64,000 nucleotides of DNA from Tremella fuciformis (taxonomy: Eukaryota; Basidiomycota; Tremellomycetes; Tremellales; Tremellaceae), in NCBI GenBank assembly GCA_032768795.1, contig CP136490.1, positions 1,240,001 to 1,304,000 of the forward strand. The letters run 5' to 3'. Each line of letters opens with the position of its first letter. Positions within the stretch are counted from its first letter, which is position 1. The translations under genes were made by a program, and so were the position numbers. Positions 32,263 through 42,900 of the stretch are shown piece after piece. The notes below the pieces were generated by a model, which was not told the DNA's origin, searched no databases, and saw only the letters and a program-made list of their open reading frames with translations.

Positions 32263-33469
32263 TCAAGTGGGCGTGGTGCCGAAAGTCCCATAACCATCTG
32301 GCCTCCGGCGACCCTGCCCAGCCTCACTGATAGTGAAAGCAGAAGCGGTCGAGGGAGCCAGCGCCGAGCTCGACGCTGCCGTACCGCTCTCGACACTGCT
32401 GGCCCCTCGAGCAGAAGGGTCGAGGTACCCTCTGGAGCTACTCTGACTCGTCCCCAGTATCCCGCCAGCCAGAAAGCGCGCACTACGAGTCCGCCGGACC
32501 AACGGCCCAATCGCACTGCCCTCCAGGCCGTCCAGGGCGGCAGACAGCCCAAGGGACATGCTGGCACTGGGGACGATGGTGCGCGGGGACGCCTGCGGCG
32601 GCATGTCGATGATACTGTTCTCCGAGGCCGAGTCGGACTCTGCCTCGGAATGAAAGTCCTCGTCCTCGTACTCGTCTTCGTCTTGGTCGTAATGGCCCGC
32701 GTCTGTCACGGTGCCGTCGTCGGTCCATGTGTCGTACCTCTGGCGATCAGAGGGACCGGGCAATGAGGGCGAGAGCGGCTCGGCCGCGGCGAAGAAGGCG
32801 AATGGCGTGGGCGTCTGCAGCGCGTGCCGCGGCAACCGGAGGGAGAAGGGGTGCGCGCGGTGCGGCGGCGGCGAGAGGCGCAGCAGCAAGAGGAACAGGA
32901 GCTGCTAGTCAGCCGTAGCCTCGTATCTCGAGAAGAGGGCAGACATATTCCACTATGGCAATTGCTGCTGTCTGGCAGGACGTCAGCCCGAGTAAGGGAG
33001 AAGAGGGGCGGCGTACAATGAAGAGGAAGGAGGCAGCTTTGCTGGACATGAACCCGGCGCTCCCGTTCTCAACCAGGGGATGAGCGCGGCTGAGCTGGCG
33101 TTGGCATCCTTCCCACACGACAGCGCCGACGCTCAGCCCGCTGGCCCCGCCTACCCAGCCGCCGCGAGACCGCCAGCGCCGCGAACAGCCGAGAACGATA
33201 CAGAGAACGGTGGCGCGCAAGATGGACAAGGCGAGCGAAGACCATGCAGCCGCATCTTCGGTTCTGGTTGAGAGGACGTGGTGCAGAGTATATGCGAGGT
33301 CGAGGATGCCAGCCAGCGGCAGTGGGTATGGGTATCGCAGGACAAAGGGGATGGGCGGTGGTGTTGAGAGGAGGGGAAGGGCTGATGTGGAGGAAGACGG
33401 TTCGGACGTCGCGATGTACGGGTTAATGAGTATCGCCGTGGACGTCGACGGCGAGTGATCGTGAGGCAT
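32263..33469 (-). CDS. small multispan membrane protein, family not recognised
   Basis: The start is MPHDHSPSTSTAILINPYI (context gccATGc). Hydrophobic stretches include FVLRYPYPLPLAGILDLAYTL, LALSILRATVLCIVLG, AASFLFITAAIAI and LLFLLLLRLS, so about four membrane segments lie in the first 190 residues. A cytosolic tail of about 200 residues follows, with an acidic patch (DQDEDEYEDEDF) and Ser-rich sequence, ending YGTFGTTPT. Two introns are placed: one after SFLFI with donor GTACGC, and one ending at ctgactag, whose donor is either GTGGAA or GTCTGC (both keep frame). It resembles the N-terminal membrane region of some vacuolar ABC transporters but has no ATPase domain, so no function is assigned. 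Confidence 0.65.
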
Positions 33470-33738
33470 GGCTCTGACCTGCGAGCGGTGACTATGTCCT
33501 GCTGGTCGGCACCATCGTTGAGCGAGATGATGAACAAACGTGAAAACGGAGAACCCATTTTCCCAAACCTCGTCTCGCAACTCGCTTGGACGCGCCTGAC
33601 TTCTATGCACAAATCATGCAAATGTCGTCAGAACAGCAGAGGATACGAGTATATGGTACAAGGTGAATGTCCAAGAAGAAGAATGTTACACCAGTGCTCG
33701 ACACACCCAAGATTCCATGCCTCGACTGCGGCCGATGT

Positions 33739-36700
33739 TCAACGCCATGCAGGTCGCCCCTCGCCGCCACCCGCCATGCCTGCAATGCTCAGGTTGCCAA
33801 TGCCCACATTGAGTCTACCCATGGATGGCCGGTGTGACAGACCAGGCAGACCAGAACCACTCTCAGGTCCGCGCGGCAATCCCAAAGTCCCCATTGACGA
33901 CATGCGGCGGACGACAGGCAGACCTTCGGGCTTCGCTCTCTGTGCCCCACCAGACAAGGCAGATAGAGCCCCGGGAGCTTGGGAAGACATCGACATGTTG
34001 GAATTGATCGAGACCGATGCGTTTGGACCAGATGAGCCATACGGGAGAAGGCTCATCCGCGTCTTTTGTCGTATATTCCTGGTAGGTCCTCCCATAGACT
34101 CGCGCAAGCCCCGGCTGCTGGACGGCCCAGAAGTGGCAGATGAAGGCAATAATGAGCTGCGTCGTTTGGCCCCACCATCCCCAGCAGTTGCAGAGGCCGA
34201 TGATGGCCCTGCGAAAGAGGAGTTGATCGACTTTGCGGCCGAAGCAGTCGTAGGCCGGAAAAGAGACGATGGCATGGTGGAGGTCTCGCCTGGTATCTGA
34301 CGGAGTTCAGACAGAGCTCGGGAGGTATCTCCGGACAGGCCAGACCTAGCTGGGGGACCCATTCGACTAGGTCTCGTAGGACCCGATATTGGCGAATACG
34401 ACGAAGTAGAGGAGCCCGTTGCGGGAGAGCTCTCTACACCTTCCGCCAGCGTTGGGAGCTCGCCGAAAACTCCGCTTAGGCCCCCAACTTTGCTCATCAA
34501 CATTCGATTCTTCTTCCATTCTGGCACATTGTCCCCAGATGGAGAAGTCGAACGTGAAGCAGTCGGCACCGTTGAGGTCGAAATGCTCGACAGACGAGGG
34601 GGCTTGGGCGGGAATATAGCACGAGTTGGCTTCATAGCGAATAGTGGACCCGCGGGAAGAGGCGGCTGCTCGTCGGGCTCATCTTGCCAGTTCGAATCTT
34701 CCGAGGAGATGGAGAAGTCGTTTGCGCTCGACTCAGAGCTGGTAGCCACCTTGAAGGTCTTGCTAGCTTCCAAGCTGCCCTCTCCTGCTTGGTCCCTCCA
34801 TCGCAAGCCTTTCTTGGCTGTCGAATTCTGCTTTGTCGTACTCGTCCGAGAACGCAAAGCGCCCTTGCGAGGGGTTCGAGCGAATTTTGCAGGCGACTTG
34901 AGTGCGGACGCCAAATGCTTCACCTTGCGGGTAGCCGGTGAAGGGGGAACACTCGTCCGCGTAGTCAGAGACGCCCGTGGAAGTCGCCTTGGAGGGGCAG
35001 CTGAGGGGACAGTAGATGAGGGGATGATTGACGGGAAGGGACAATCAAAGATCTTTGACAGACTGGCTTCGGACGCCTCAATCAGATCAACGAGCCTTTT
35101 CGCAAGTTCCGTCTCCTGCTCGCCTGAGACCGTCTTTGCTTCTGCCTGGATGGCATCGCGGACATTGCAGAACTCGAGTGCAGCTCTTGACAATGTTTCT
35201 GCCTGCTGCATGATCGCCTGCCGATATGTCTTTTCGCGAGCAGCGGCTGCGCTGGCCGCCATCTCCAGTCTTCGGTTGGCGATACCAAGGGATAAGTTTT
35301 CCTTCTCGAGGGGACCTAGCGCTGGGAAGCTTTTCGACTCAAAGCGAGTAAGCGATGATGCCAGAGCGGCATCCTTCGTGCTTTGGTCTCCCATCGCCGC
35401 AAGGAGGGCCGCATTTTGTCGGTATAGGCGATCTTGCTCGGAGACCAGCCGAATGAAGAACGCTTTGCGACGAGCCGCGGCTTCTTCTGACAAGGACGCG
35501 TCGCGTGCGATTTCGTCGATGCAACGCTTGTACGAGGAGACGCGAAGCTCGGCACCGTCCCACATGACGCGCTTCTCTGCTCCCTCTACCAAAGTCGGGA
35601 TGGCTGCAGCGATGTCTAGCTGCAATCTTTCGAGCTCTGTCTTGGCGCGCTTCATCTCCTCTTCCACCTTCGGGTTGTGAAAGCTTCGCTTTTCGGACTC
35701 GCTGAGCCTTGCCTGCAGCACCTTGATCATGCTCTCCTTTTCCTGGATGGCCGACAAGTATTGTGCAACGTTGACGCGGTTTCCCGCAGTGTTGCGGGTG
35801 ACCTTCGTCGTGACATTCTTCGCTTGGTTTGCCCATGTCAAGGTGTTGAAGGTGTCCTCGATATCTTTCGAGCTCGGAGAAACGCATACCACCATGACCG
35901 TTCGGCAGTTCCCGCCAAGTGAGAACTTCAGGAGACGCGTGAGTTTGCTGTCTCGATACGGGATATGGCGACGGAGACCAGCGGCAGGCCGTTGACAGAG
36001 CGACGATATGCAGGAACTGAGCGCCAGAAGGGATTTGTTGATGTTTGCGCCCTCTTTCATCCTCGCGCCCATGTTGCGTGTCGCAGATGCCCTCTCGCTG
36101 CCGGCCAGATCGATGATACTCAGTGTTGCGGACGAGGCGAATTGTCGAACAATCCCTGCCGACATGTCGACCTCGTGGGATCGATTGTATCGTCCAACGT
36201 TGATCTGAAGAACGGCGTGTGATCGCGAAGACACGCTGTTGCTCTCGGTAAAGTGAGTCGTGCGCCTGCCGTTGCCCTTCTGCACAAGCTCCATAACCTG
36301 ATCGACCGATTCAGGCTTCATGAGCTTGACATCGGCGATTGTGACCCGCTCCTTCTCGTTTTCGAGCAGCTTCAGTCCGCGAGTGTCCTTGGGTGGCTCG
36401 TCGTTGAGCAGATCGCGGATGGTCTCATTGTATATCTCCACGAATGAGAGCTCGATTTCCGTCTCGAAGTCATCCTTGGAATCATCTATCCGCTTGAATA
36501 GATCCTCCATCGTCCGAATGATGATACCCGGATCTTCGACGGATCCACTGATAGTGTGGGTTTTGCCGCAACCAGTAGCCTGCTGATTAGCTTGTGATCG
36601 TTCAGGGGACAGCTTGACGGACTCCGTAGGCGAAGACAGTGGCATTGTAGCCGTCCAGGATGCCGTCCAGCAGCGGCCGCGTAGTCCGGTCATATACATG

Positions 36701-37145
36701 CTCCTGAGACGCATCCATACCCATGACCTGGTCAAAGACGTATCTGAGAGTCAGCATTGGCCCAGTTGAGGATCCTCGCGGGGCACCTTTTGTCCTTATA
36801 CCTCTTTGCTCCAGGCTGACCACGCTTCGCTTCGGATCCAGGCTCTGGTTTGTCGAATTCCAGCGCTCGGTGATCGATCACCTCTGCCTACTCAGGAACT
36901 TGCTTTGAGTTGCATGATGAATTCTGACTCACCGACGACTTCCCTCAGCGAGCCTCCGAGAGGTTTTCTTGGTGACATGGCAAATGCCCCATCTCCTTGA
37001 AAGATGTTTTGCCGAGTGACCTGAGCGACGAATGGTAACTCCTTGGTTGGGTTCCATGGTCGCACCCGGACTAGAAGGTCAGCCAACGCATCCGCAACGG
37101 CTATCTCTGTCGCTGACCGGCAATCTGTATCGAGTTGGAATCCAT
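33739..37145 (-). CDS. KIP3: kinesin-8 motor (Kip3-like)
   Basis: Plus-end-directed motor and microtubule depolymerase, controlling spindle and astral microtubule length. The start is at MDSNSIQIA; after a short intron (donor GTCAGC, acceptor ttctag) it continues as the first motor strand VRVRPWNP, which fixes the start. Motor features: VFDQVMG, P-loop GATGCGKTHT (assembled across an intron), NETIRDLL, switch I NSVSSRSHA, switch II DLAGSERA, HIPYRDSKLTRLLK and NTLTWANQAKNV. A neck and coiled coils follow (QEKESMIKVLQARLSESEK). The tail of about 450 residues is Ser/Pro-rich and basic. The family class is inferred from the motor sequence and the loop after NVT-T-K. The four N-terminal exons are short; the main frame is 33739-36580. 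Confidence 0.9.
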
Positions 37146-37714
37146 GGCTGAAGGTGATATGGCTTCTGCCGGGGCTTGCGAGTGTGACGATGTGAGGCGA
37201 GTCTTGCCAGATGCCGGAGAAGATGCAGATGCGAGTGTTGACGCCAACCTACGCGGCCGACATTGGTGTCGGGAGCCTTGCTCTCCCAGGATATGATGCA
37301 AATCTCTCGTCACGTCTTTCCCGGCTGAAGATGTGTCGCCTATGTAGGGAGTTCCTCGTACCACTGTTGCCGATATATAGTCAGTTCAACAACGATAGAG
37401 TCGGTTTGGATGTTGTGGCGGTCGGTGCGGGGGAGGGTTGACTGAACGGAATCAAATCCCGTAATGGCAAAATCAGTCGCGTACGGTGTTTGTGGCGGAA
37501 GAGGTGAATGTGGCATTTGCTCTGCATGGGTTTGCAGGTCATTGCTACTATGAATGTGCGGAAAAGGGACAACACATCAGTAGACAATTGACAATAGACT
37601 ATGCGAGCGCTTGCAGAGGCTGCTCAATGAAGACTGCGACAGCTTCAAGACGCGCAAGACGCAATATGATGGGCAGGCAAGTTCGAGAAAAGCGGATTTG
37701 CCCCGGTCATTCGA
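37146..37714. other. intergenic
   Basis: This lies upstream of the kinesin and downstream of the minus-strand hypothetical gene. It may hold further 3' exons of the latter, but I cannot support any. Confidence 0.35.
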
Positions 37715-38368
37715 TCACACCCCAACGTTGCGTCTCGCAGCGCTGCCCTTGCAGATCCTTGCAGCAAGTTCACTTGCCGACAGGCACACGAAGCCACAGA
37801 TTTGCATAGAGACCGTTGACCGAGCGAGTTCCTCGGGGTAGTGCAGCAAAAGATCGGCGTTTGGAGCGTACCTATGGCTCCCCGATCCGCGAAAGTTGGT
37901 GAGCCGGGAGTCGGGTCCGCGCATTTCACGGTGCACTGTCCGTGACGGCGCGAATCCCTCGTTGATCTCTCCCTGTTCATCGTATATGCTGAGTCTGACG
38001 GAGCGGAACCTCACAACGGGTACGTGCGTCCGCGGAAGCGATTCAACTCTACCTCTCCATCCGCGGCGTCCAGGCACGATCCGACCGGGAGCCGAAATGA
38101 TGAGCGATGAGTCACCACGCCGAGACGGCTTCGCGCGGGGACTCCACTTGATCAAAAGGAAATCACGCTCCTCGTCCTACAACGTGGAATGCCAAGCCTT
38201 ATTCGCCTCACAATGAGGTACTGCCAGCGCAGGTGGTAGCTCGCCAGATCGCCTAGGGATTTCAAGCGTTCGTCCGGCGCGCGGGCCAAGCGAGAAAGTT
38301 GTACCAACCGGATTGACGACATTCGATATGGCCTCTTGGCTCATTCGCTGTGAGAGAGCATACAGCAT
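37715..38368 (-). CDS. hypothetical protein, two exons
   Basis: Exon 1 38368-38222 (MLYALSQRMSQEAI) and exon 2 38176-37715 join across a 45-nt intron (GTACCT...TTGTAG) in phase 0 to give 202 aa. The middle has the composition of a folded beta-rich domain (DFLLIKWSPRAK, VPVVRFRSVRLSIYD, SSLIISAPGR). I recognise no family. There is no signal peptide. The 3' end could be spliced further at AG-GTACGC near 37873, which would replace the last 50 residues. It is divergent from the secreted-protein gene, 141 bases away. Confidence 0.45.
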
Positions 38369-38509
38369 CTGCTGCAACTGACGACGTCTCTGAGCCGTGA
38401 ACTGTGATCGTCCCGATGACCGCCCCTCGTGGTCCTCTCCCGCCTCCTTATATTTCTTGGAGTTTTGAACAGAGGCAGCCGCCTTTTGCCTGTTGGACTA
38501 TACAGCATA

Positions 38510-39222
38510 ATGCTCGCTGCAAGGATCGCTTTTGCTGTGCTTTTCGGTCTCACAACCGGCGTGCCCTCAAATTGGGGAGCGGATCGTCGCGGATCCTCAG
38601 CGCATGCAGTCGAGATACGGTGGCCGGACGACGTGGCAGCTCAAGCATCAAGGGGGTGAGAGACTGGAAATCGGTCGTACTTAGGCTCACTGTGGCAGTA
38701 CTCCCGTGGCAGAAACCAACGCCGAACGTATCAAACGGTCCGTGCTTTCTCGTGTGCCCAGGGGACCTTCTGATAATTGAGAGGTCTCACCCCGCGGCGT
38801 CCGAGCCGCCTGTATGACCCAAGCCGAACCAGGGGTACCGCATTAACTGTGCAAACAAAGGGGCCGCTTCTGACCTGCCAGCCCTTGAACCGCGCTACTC
38901 ATCGCCGCCGCCCACCGAGGGCCCGTATACGTTCTCGACCTGCGCATCCAATATTGTCTTCTCTGGTCAGGGCGGGGTGACTCGACGGTCGCCAGTGCCG
39001 CACTAATTCGCAGGCACTCCGGCCACTTTGACCATCGTGGCCACAAGCAACGACATTGCAGCGTCGACTTGCGCCGTCGACGCTGGCAGTGTCGATGCTC
39101 TCGCTTTCTCGATCAAATATGACGTCTTGGACTCGTACACGTGCATTGTAGGCGCGGGGATCAGCAGCTTCACCTCTGAAGACTGCACGGAAACGAATGC
39201 CGCACTGTACTTTTCGAGTTAA
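38510..39222 (+). CDS. small secreted cysteine protein, paralogue A
   Basis: Five exons (38510-38655, 38699-38737, 38782-38834, 38882-38965, 39014-39222; 176 aa) with phases 2, 2, 1, 1, the same as paralogue B. The N-terminus has a hydrophobic signal peptide (ARIAFAVLFGLTTGVPS). A spacer holds the conserved ETNAERIKRGLTP and RLYDPSRTR, with dibasic KR that may be cleaved. The mature part has four Cys in order: STCAS, STCAV, YTCIVG, EDCTE, then TNAALYFSS at the end. Exon 4 is 84 nt in both copies. No known domain is recognised. It is likely extracellular, and the function is unknown. The retroelement at 39809 lies about 590 bases downstream. Confidence 0.72.
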
Positions 39223-39808
39223 GCGTTGCTGGTATCAAGCGTTGTGTGATGTTCCGTAATATGCGGCTTCGCCTCCTGTCATGCGATTTTGCTTGCTCCT
39301 ACCACTTCTCTGATTCAGATCCACCGGAAGGCCATCAACATCAAGCCGCTTTCACCTGTCCACGCGCTGGCCAGCTGCCCACTTTAGGGCCAGGGTACTG
39401 AAAGCGGCTCTCAATTCGCACGAGGAATGATGCTCTATGACACTTCATCGAAAGTCGAGGCTGTCACCGGCTCTAGGTACACTCAAGAGGAGTACGCGGA
39501 TCGGGGGGACGGGCAGATCGAAGTCGATGTCCGAGAATTGAGCCTGCCTTTGGGCCAAGCTGCGAGCAAGCAGACCATCCTCTTGGATCTATATGACCTT
39601 TCCGCTCTCGGCCAACAAATCTGAGGTCATCGAAGATCGAGGGGGGGTGCCGGTCGGCTTCTTAGGGGCGTACGTTCCGGGCTAGAAATAGCTGAAGACT
39701 CTCGACAACTTGTTCTGCCGCTCTTTTGCAGATCGGTCTCGGAACAACAAAGCTTCCTCCGGCTCCGGGGCCGCAGAAGCCCCGCCCATTTGCGTACTCC
39801 GCGTGGCG
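39223..39808 (+). other. intergenic with possible orphan exon 39388-39624
   Basis: Between the secreted-protein gene and element 2 there is one notable open frame. After an acceptor-like ttttag-type site (actttag, 39387) it reads GQGTESGSQFARGMMLYDT and continues to TGA 39622-39624. The G-x-E-S...A-x-GMMLYD pattern is faintly like a kelch/beta-propeller blade. It may be the last exon of a lost gene or chance. Confidence 0.25.
39804..39808. repeat. target-site duplication TGGCG (left copy) of element 2
   Basis: Identical to 45280-45284 on the far side of the element, and the same 5-bp length as for element 1. Confidence 0.9.
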
Positions 39809-39923
39809 TGTCGGATGTCGAAAGACGCTCGCATAACTCTTTCTATGAGACGAGAGTAATGTAGACTACGGGATTGTTTGAATTGCCTTATACCCGATAT
39901 CCCTATCTCCGATTCTATCGACA
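39809..39923 (-). repeat. 3' LTR of element 2, 115 bp
   Basis: Identical to 45165-45279. Just inside it (minus strand) is a purine-rich end, ttgaggggag, which would serve as the polypurine tract. Confidence 0.95.
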
Positions 39924-39942
39924 CTCCCCTCAATGAGATCAA

Positions 39943-42900
39943 TCACCGTGTGCTCATCACCAGATGCCCCTTTGCCGCTGTTGAGCTGCTCCTGGTCGCC
40001 ACCTCCCCTGACTTTGGCGTTTCCAGGCGAAGGAAGACGCATTGCTTGAGGTGGACAGGGCCAGAGAGAGGTTTGGTGAGCAAGTCTGCACGCTGCTTTG
40101 CTGTCTCAATGTACTCGAGGGTGATGTTGCCCAAGGCAACCTGCTCGCGCACAATGTGGTGCTTGATGTCAATGTGCTTTGCTCGAGAGTGGGTGATGGG
40201 GTTGCCGGACAGCTTGATTGCGCTCTGATTGTCGACATGCAGCACTGTTGCCTTGCTCACAAGATCCTTCAGGCCCATCTCCCCAAGAAGGCTTCTGAAC
40301 CAGGATACTTCGTGCGTTGCTTCGGCTGCGGCAATGTACTCTGCCTCCATTGATGAGGCAGAGACAGTCTGTTGTCTTCGGGATGACCAGTTGACAGCTG
40401 ATCCGTGGAGGAATACCACTAGTCCCGATGTAGAGCGGCGTGTGTCCTTGCAACCTCCCCAATCTGAGTCGACGTAGCATTCGAGCGAACGAGGTTTGCC
40501 GCCAAGAGTGAGGCCGATGTTGCGTGAGTGCGAGAGGTAGGAGATGACCCGCAGACCCATTTGCCAGTGGGCTTCTGTGGGATCTGCGCTATACCGTCCA
40601 AGAAATGATGCGGCATAGGCAATGTCGGGTCGTGTGCAACCAGCAAGCCAGAGGAGTGACCCTACCAGTTCTTGGTATTGACGCTGAGAGGTAGGTTTGT
40701 CGTCATCCGTCTGAGGGTTGACTGGGAGTGGCGAGTGACGTGCCGTAGATGGCAAGAAGTTCGGAAAACGGGCGATGAGCTGGTCGATGTACCCGCCTTG
40801 GGTGAGCCAGAGCTTGCAGCTTGCCCTGTCACGCTGAACTTTCATGCCGAGGATGTGATGGACTGGACCAAGTCGAGTGATGGTCCATTTCCGTCCGAGC
40901 TTGTCAAGGATGGCGTCTATATCGCTTGTCTTCTTTGCAGCAATGACAATGTTGTCCACATAGACAATGAGGATGACAGCCGGTGTGCCATTGGAACTGA
41001 AAAGCGTGTAAAGACCCCAGTCGGACTGTGCGCGCACAAAACCCATTTTGGTGAGAGCGTCGGACAGCTCTTGCCACCATGCTCGTCCAGACTGCTTGAG
41101 ACCGTAGATTGTTTTCCATAGCCGCAGTGCATTGAAGTGTGGCTTGCTTGGTTTGAATCCATCTGGAATCTCCAAGTATAGCTCGACATCGAGTTTCCCA
41201 TTGAGGAATGCTCCCTCAACATCTGCTTGGACGATCTCAAGGTCGTGCACGGCTCCAAGGGTGAGGAGGATGCGTAGCGAGGTGTGACGGCTGACTGGCG
41301 CAAAGGTTTCGAGATAATCGATGCCTCTTTGCTGAGAGTAGCCCTTGGCTACAAGTCGAGCTTTGTGCTTGATGATTTGGCCGTCTGCATCCTTCTTGCG
41401 CTGGAACACCCATTTGCTCCCAATTGTCTTTCTCCCCTTTGGCAGTACGACTTCTGACCATGTCTGCTTTCCTTCTAGGTTCTCCAGCTCTGCCTGAACC
41501 GCAGCCCACCACTCCTTGTTGTCGTGCTGAGACAATGCTTGTTGGAGTGACATCGGGTTCTGGTCGTTGGCTGAGATGAACATGAGGAATGGCGAGTTGT
41601 CAAGGTGATCAACATCTGTGTCGTGCATGGTGACAGATGTGATGAGTCGAGAACTGCGACGAGGTGGTTTTGGTAGGGGTGCAGGAGCAGGTGTGGCTTG
41701 TTGTGCAGGACTTGGCTGCTGCGGCGCTGCTGCAGGTACCTCTGGCACCGGTGTCTTCTCCTTCTGCTGCTGCTTCTCCCCTGTCACCGCAGACTCCCCT
41801 GTCTCAGTCCCCCTTTGCTCAGTAATTTGAGGCGTAGTGAGGATCTGCTGAGTAGAGACGGGTGGCGGAGGAACGGGAGGAGCAGGTTGAGGTCGAGGAG
41901 GTGCAATTGGTGGTTGACGAGAGACAGGATTTACTGTGGGACGGCTGCGTGGAAGGGTTGGAACCATGAGAGGTGTGCTGATGTCCATGCCCGTAGCAGT
42001 CTTGATATCCCTGCAGCTGACTATCTTTGCATCGTGCTCGAACCGTACTACCCAGCCAGATGTGCTTGGGTCTTGGCCAATTACTCGTGCAAGCATTGCT
42101 TTTGGCGTCAATAGCTCTGCTTTGCTGCGTGTCTCTGCCGGGATGAAGGCAAAGACCATCTCGCCAAATTCTCTGATTGACTCAAGATTTGTTTGGCGAC
42201 CCGTGATGGTAGTCCAAGCGGACTTGCCATTGCCACCAGTGGTGGTCTTGTTGAGGACGCCAACAGCATGTAGGATGGCAAAGTCCCAGAAGGCGTGGCC
42301 GAGAGGTGTCTTGTCGAGGATAGATGCGGTCATCTCCTTGATGGTGCGATTGAACCGTTCTATAACACCTGCGTGTTCGTGCACATAGCGGGGTGAGAGC
42401 TGGTGGACTATGCCGGTGCGGTTGTACCAGTCTCGAGCTTGTGTAGAGTCAAACTCTGTTCCTCTGTCGGAACGCACGATCTTGACCTTGACGCCTGATT
42501 GTCGTTCAAGTCGGGTGATGAAGACTTGAAGCTGGCCAAAAGCTTGACCTTTGTCCGCAATGGGGCTGACATTCTTGACTCCTGTCCAGTCTGCCACCAT
42601 TGCCACGTAATATGTGTTCCCTTGCACAGATGGATTCATTGGACCAGCGATGTCCACATGAACCATCTCCCCATCTTCACTCCCGCGCTCACTCTGCCCC
42701 GGCTTGGGTTGAACAGTTGCTTTCTGCCGCTGACAGGAGTCGCAAGCCGAGAGCTGGAATGTGTCGGCCTTCAACTCATTGTGGTTGGGCCATTCCGTTG
42801 ATAGCTCAAGGATCTTGGTCGGATGGAGGTGACCAAGACGGCAGTGCTCTCTGAACATAGGTGATTCTGCGCGTGTGACAGCATTGAGAGTGAGTGGTGT

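Noticed and set aside
35339..35887. 182-codon second frame in the kinesin coiled-coil region
   Set aside because: It overlaps the kinesin motor-to-stalk exon in another frame and has no recognisable domain.
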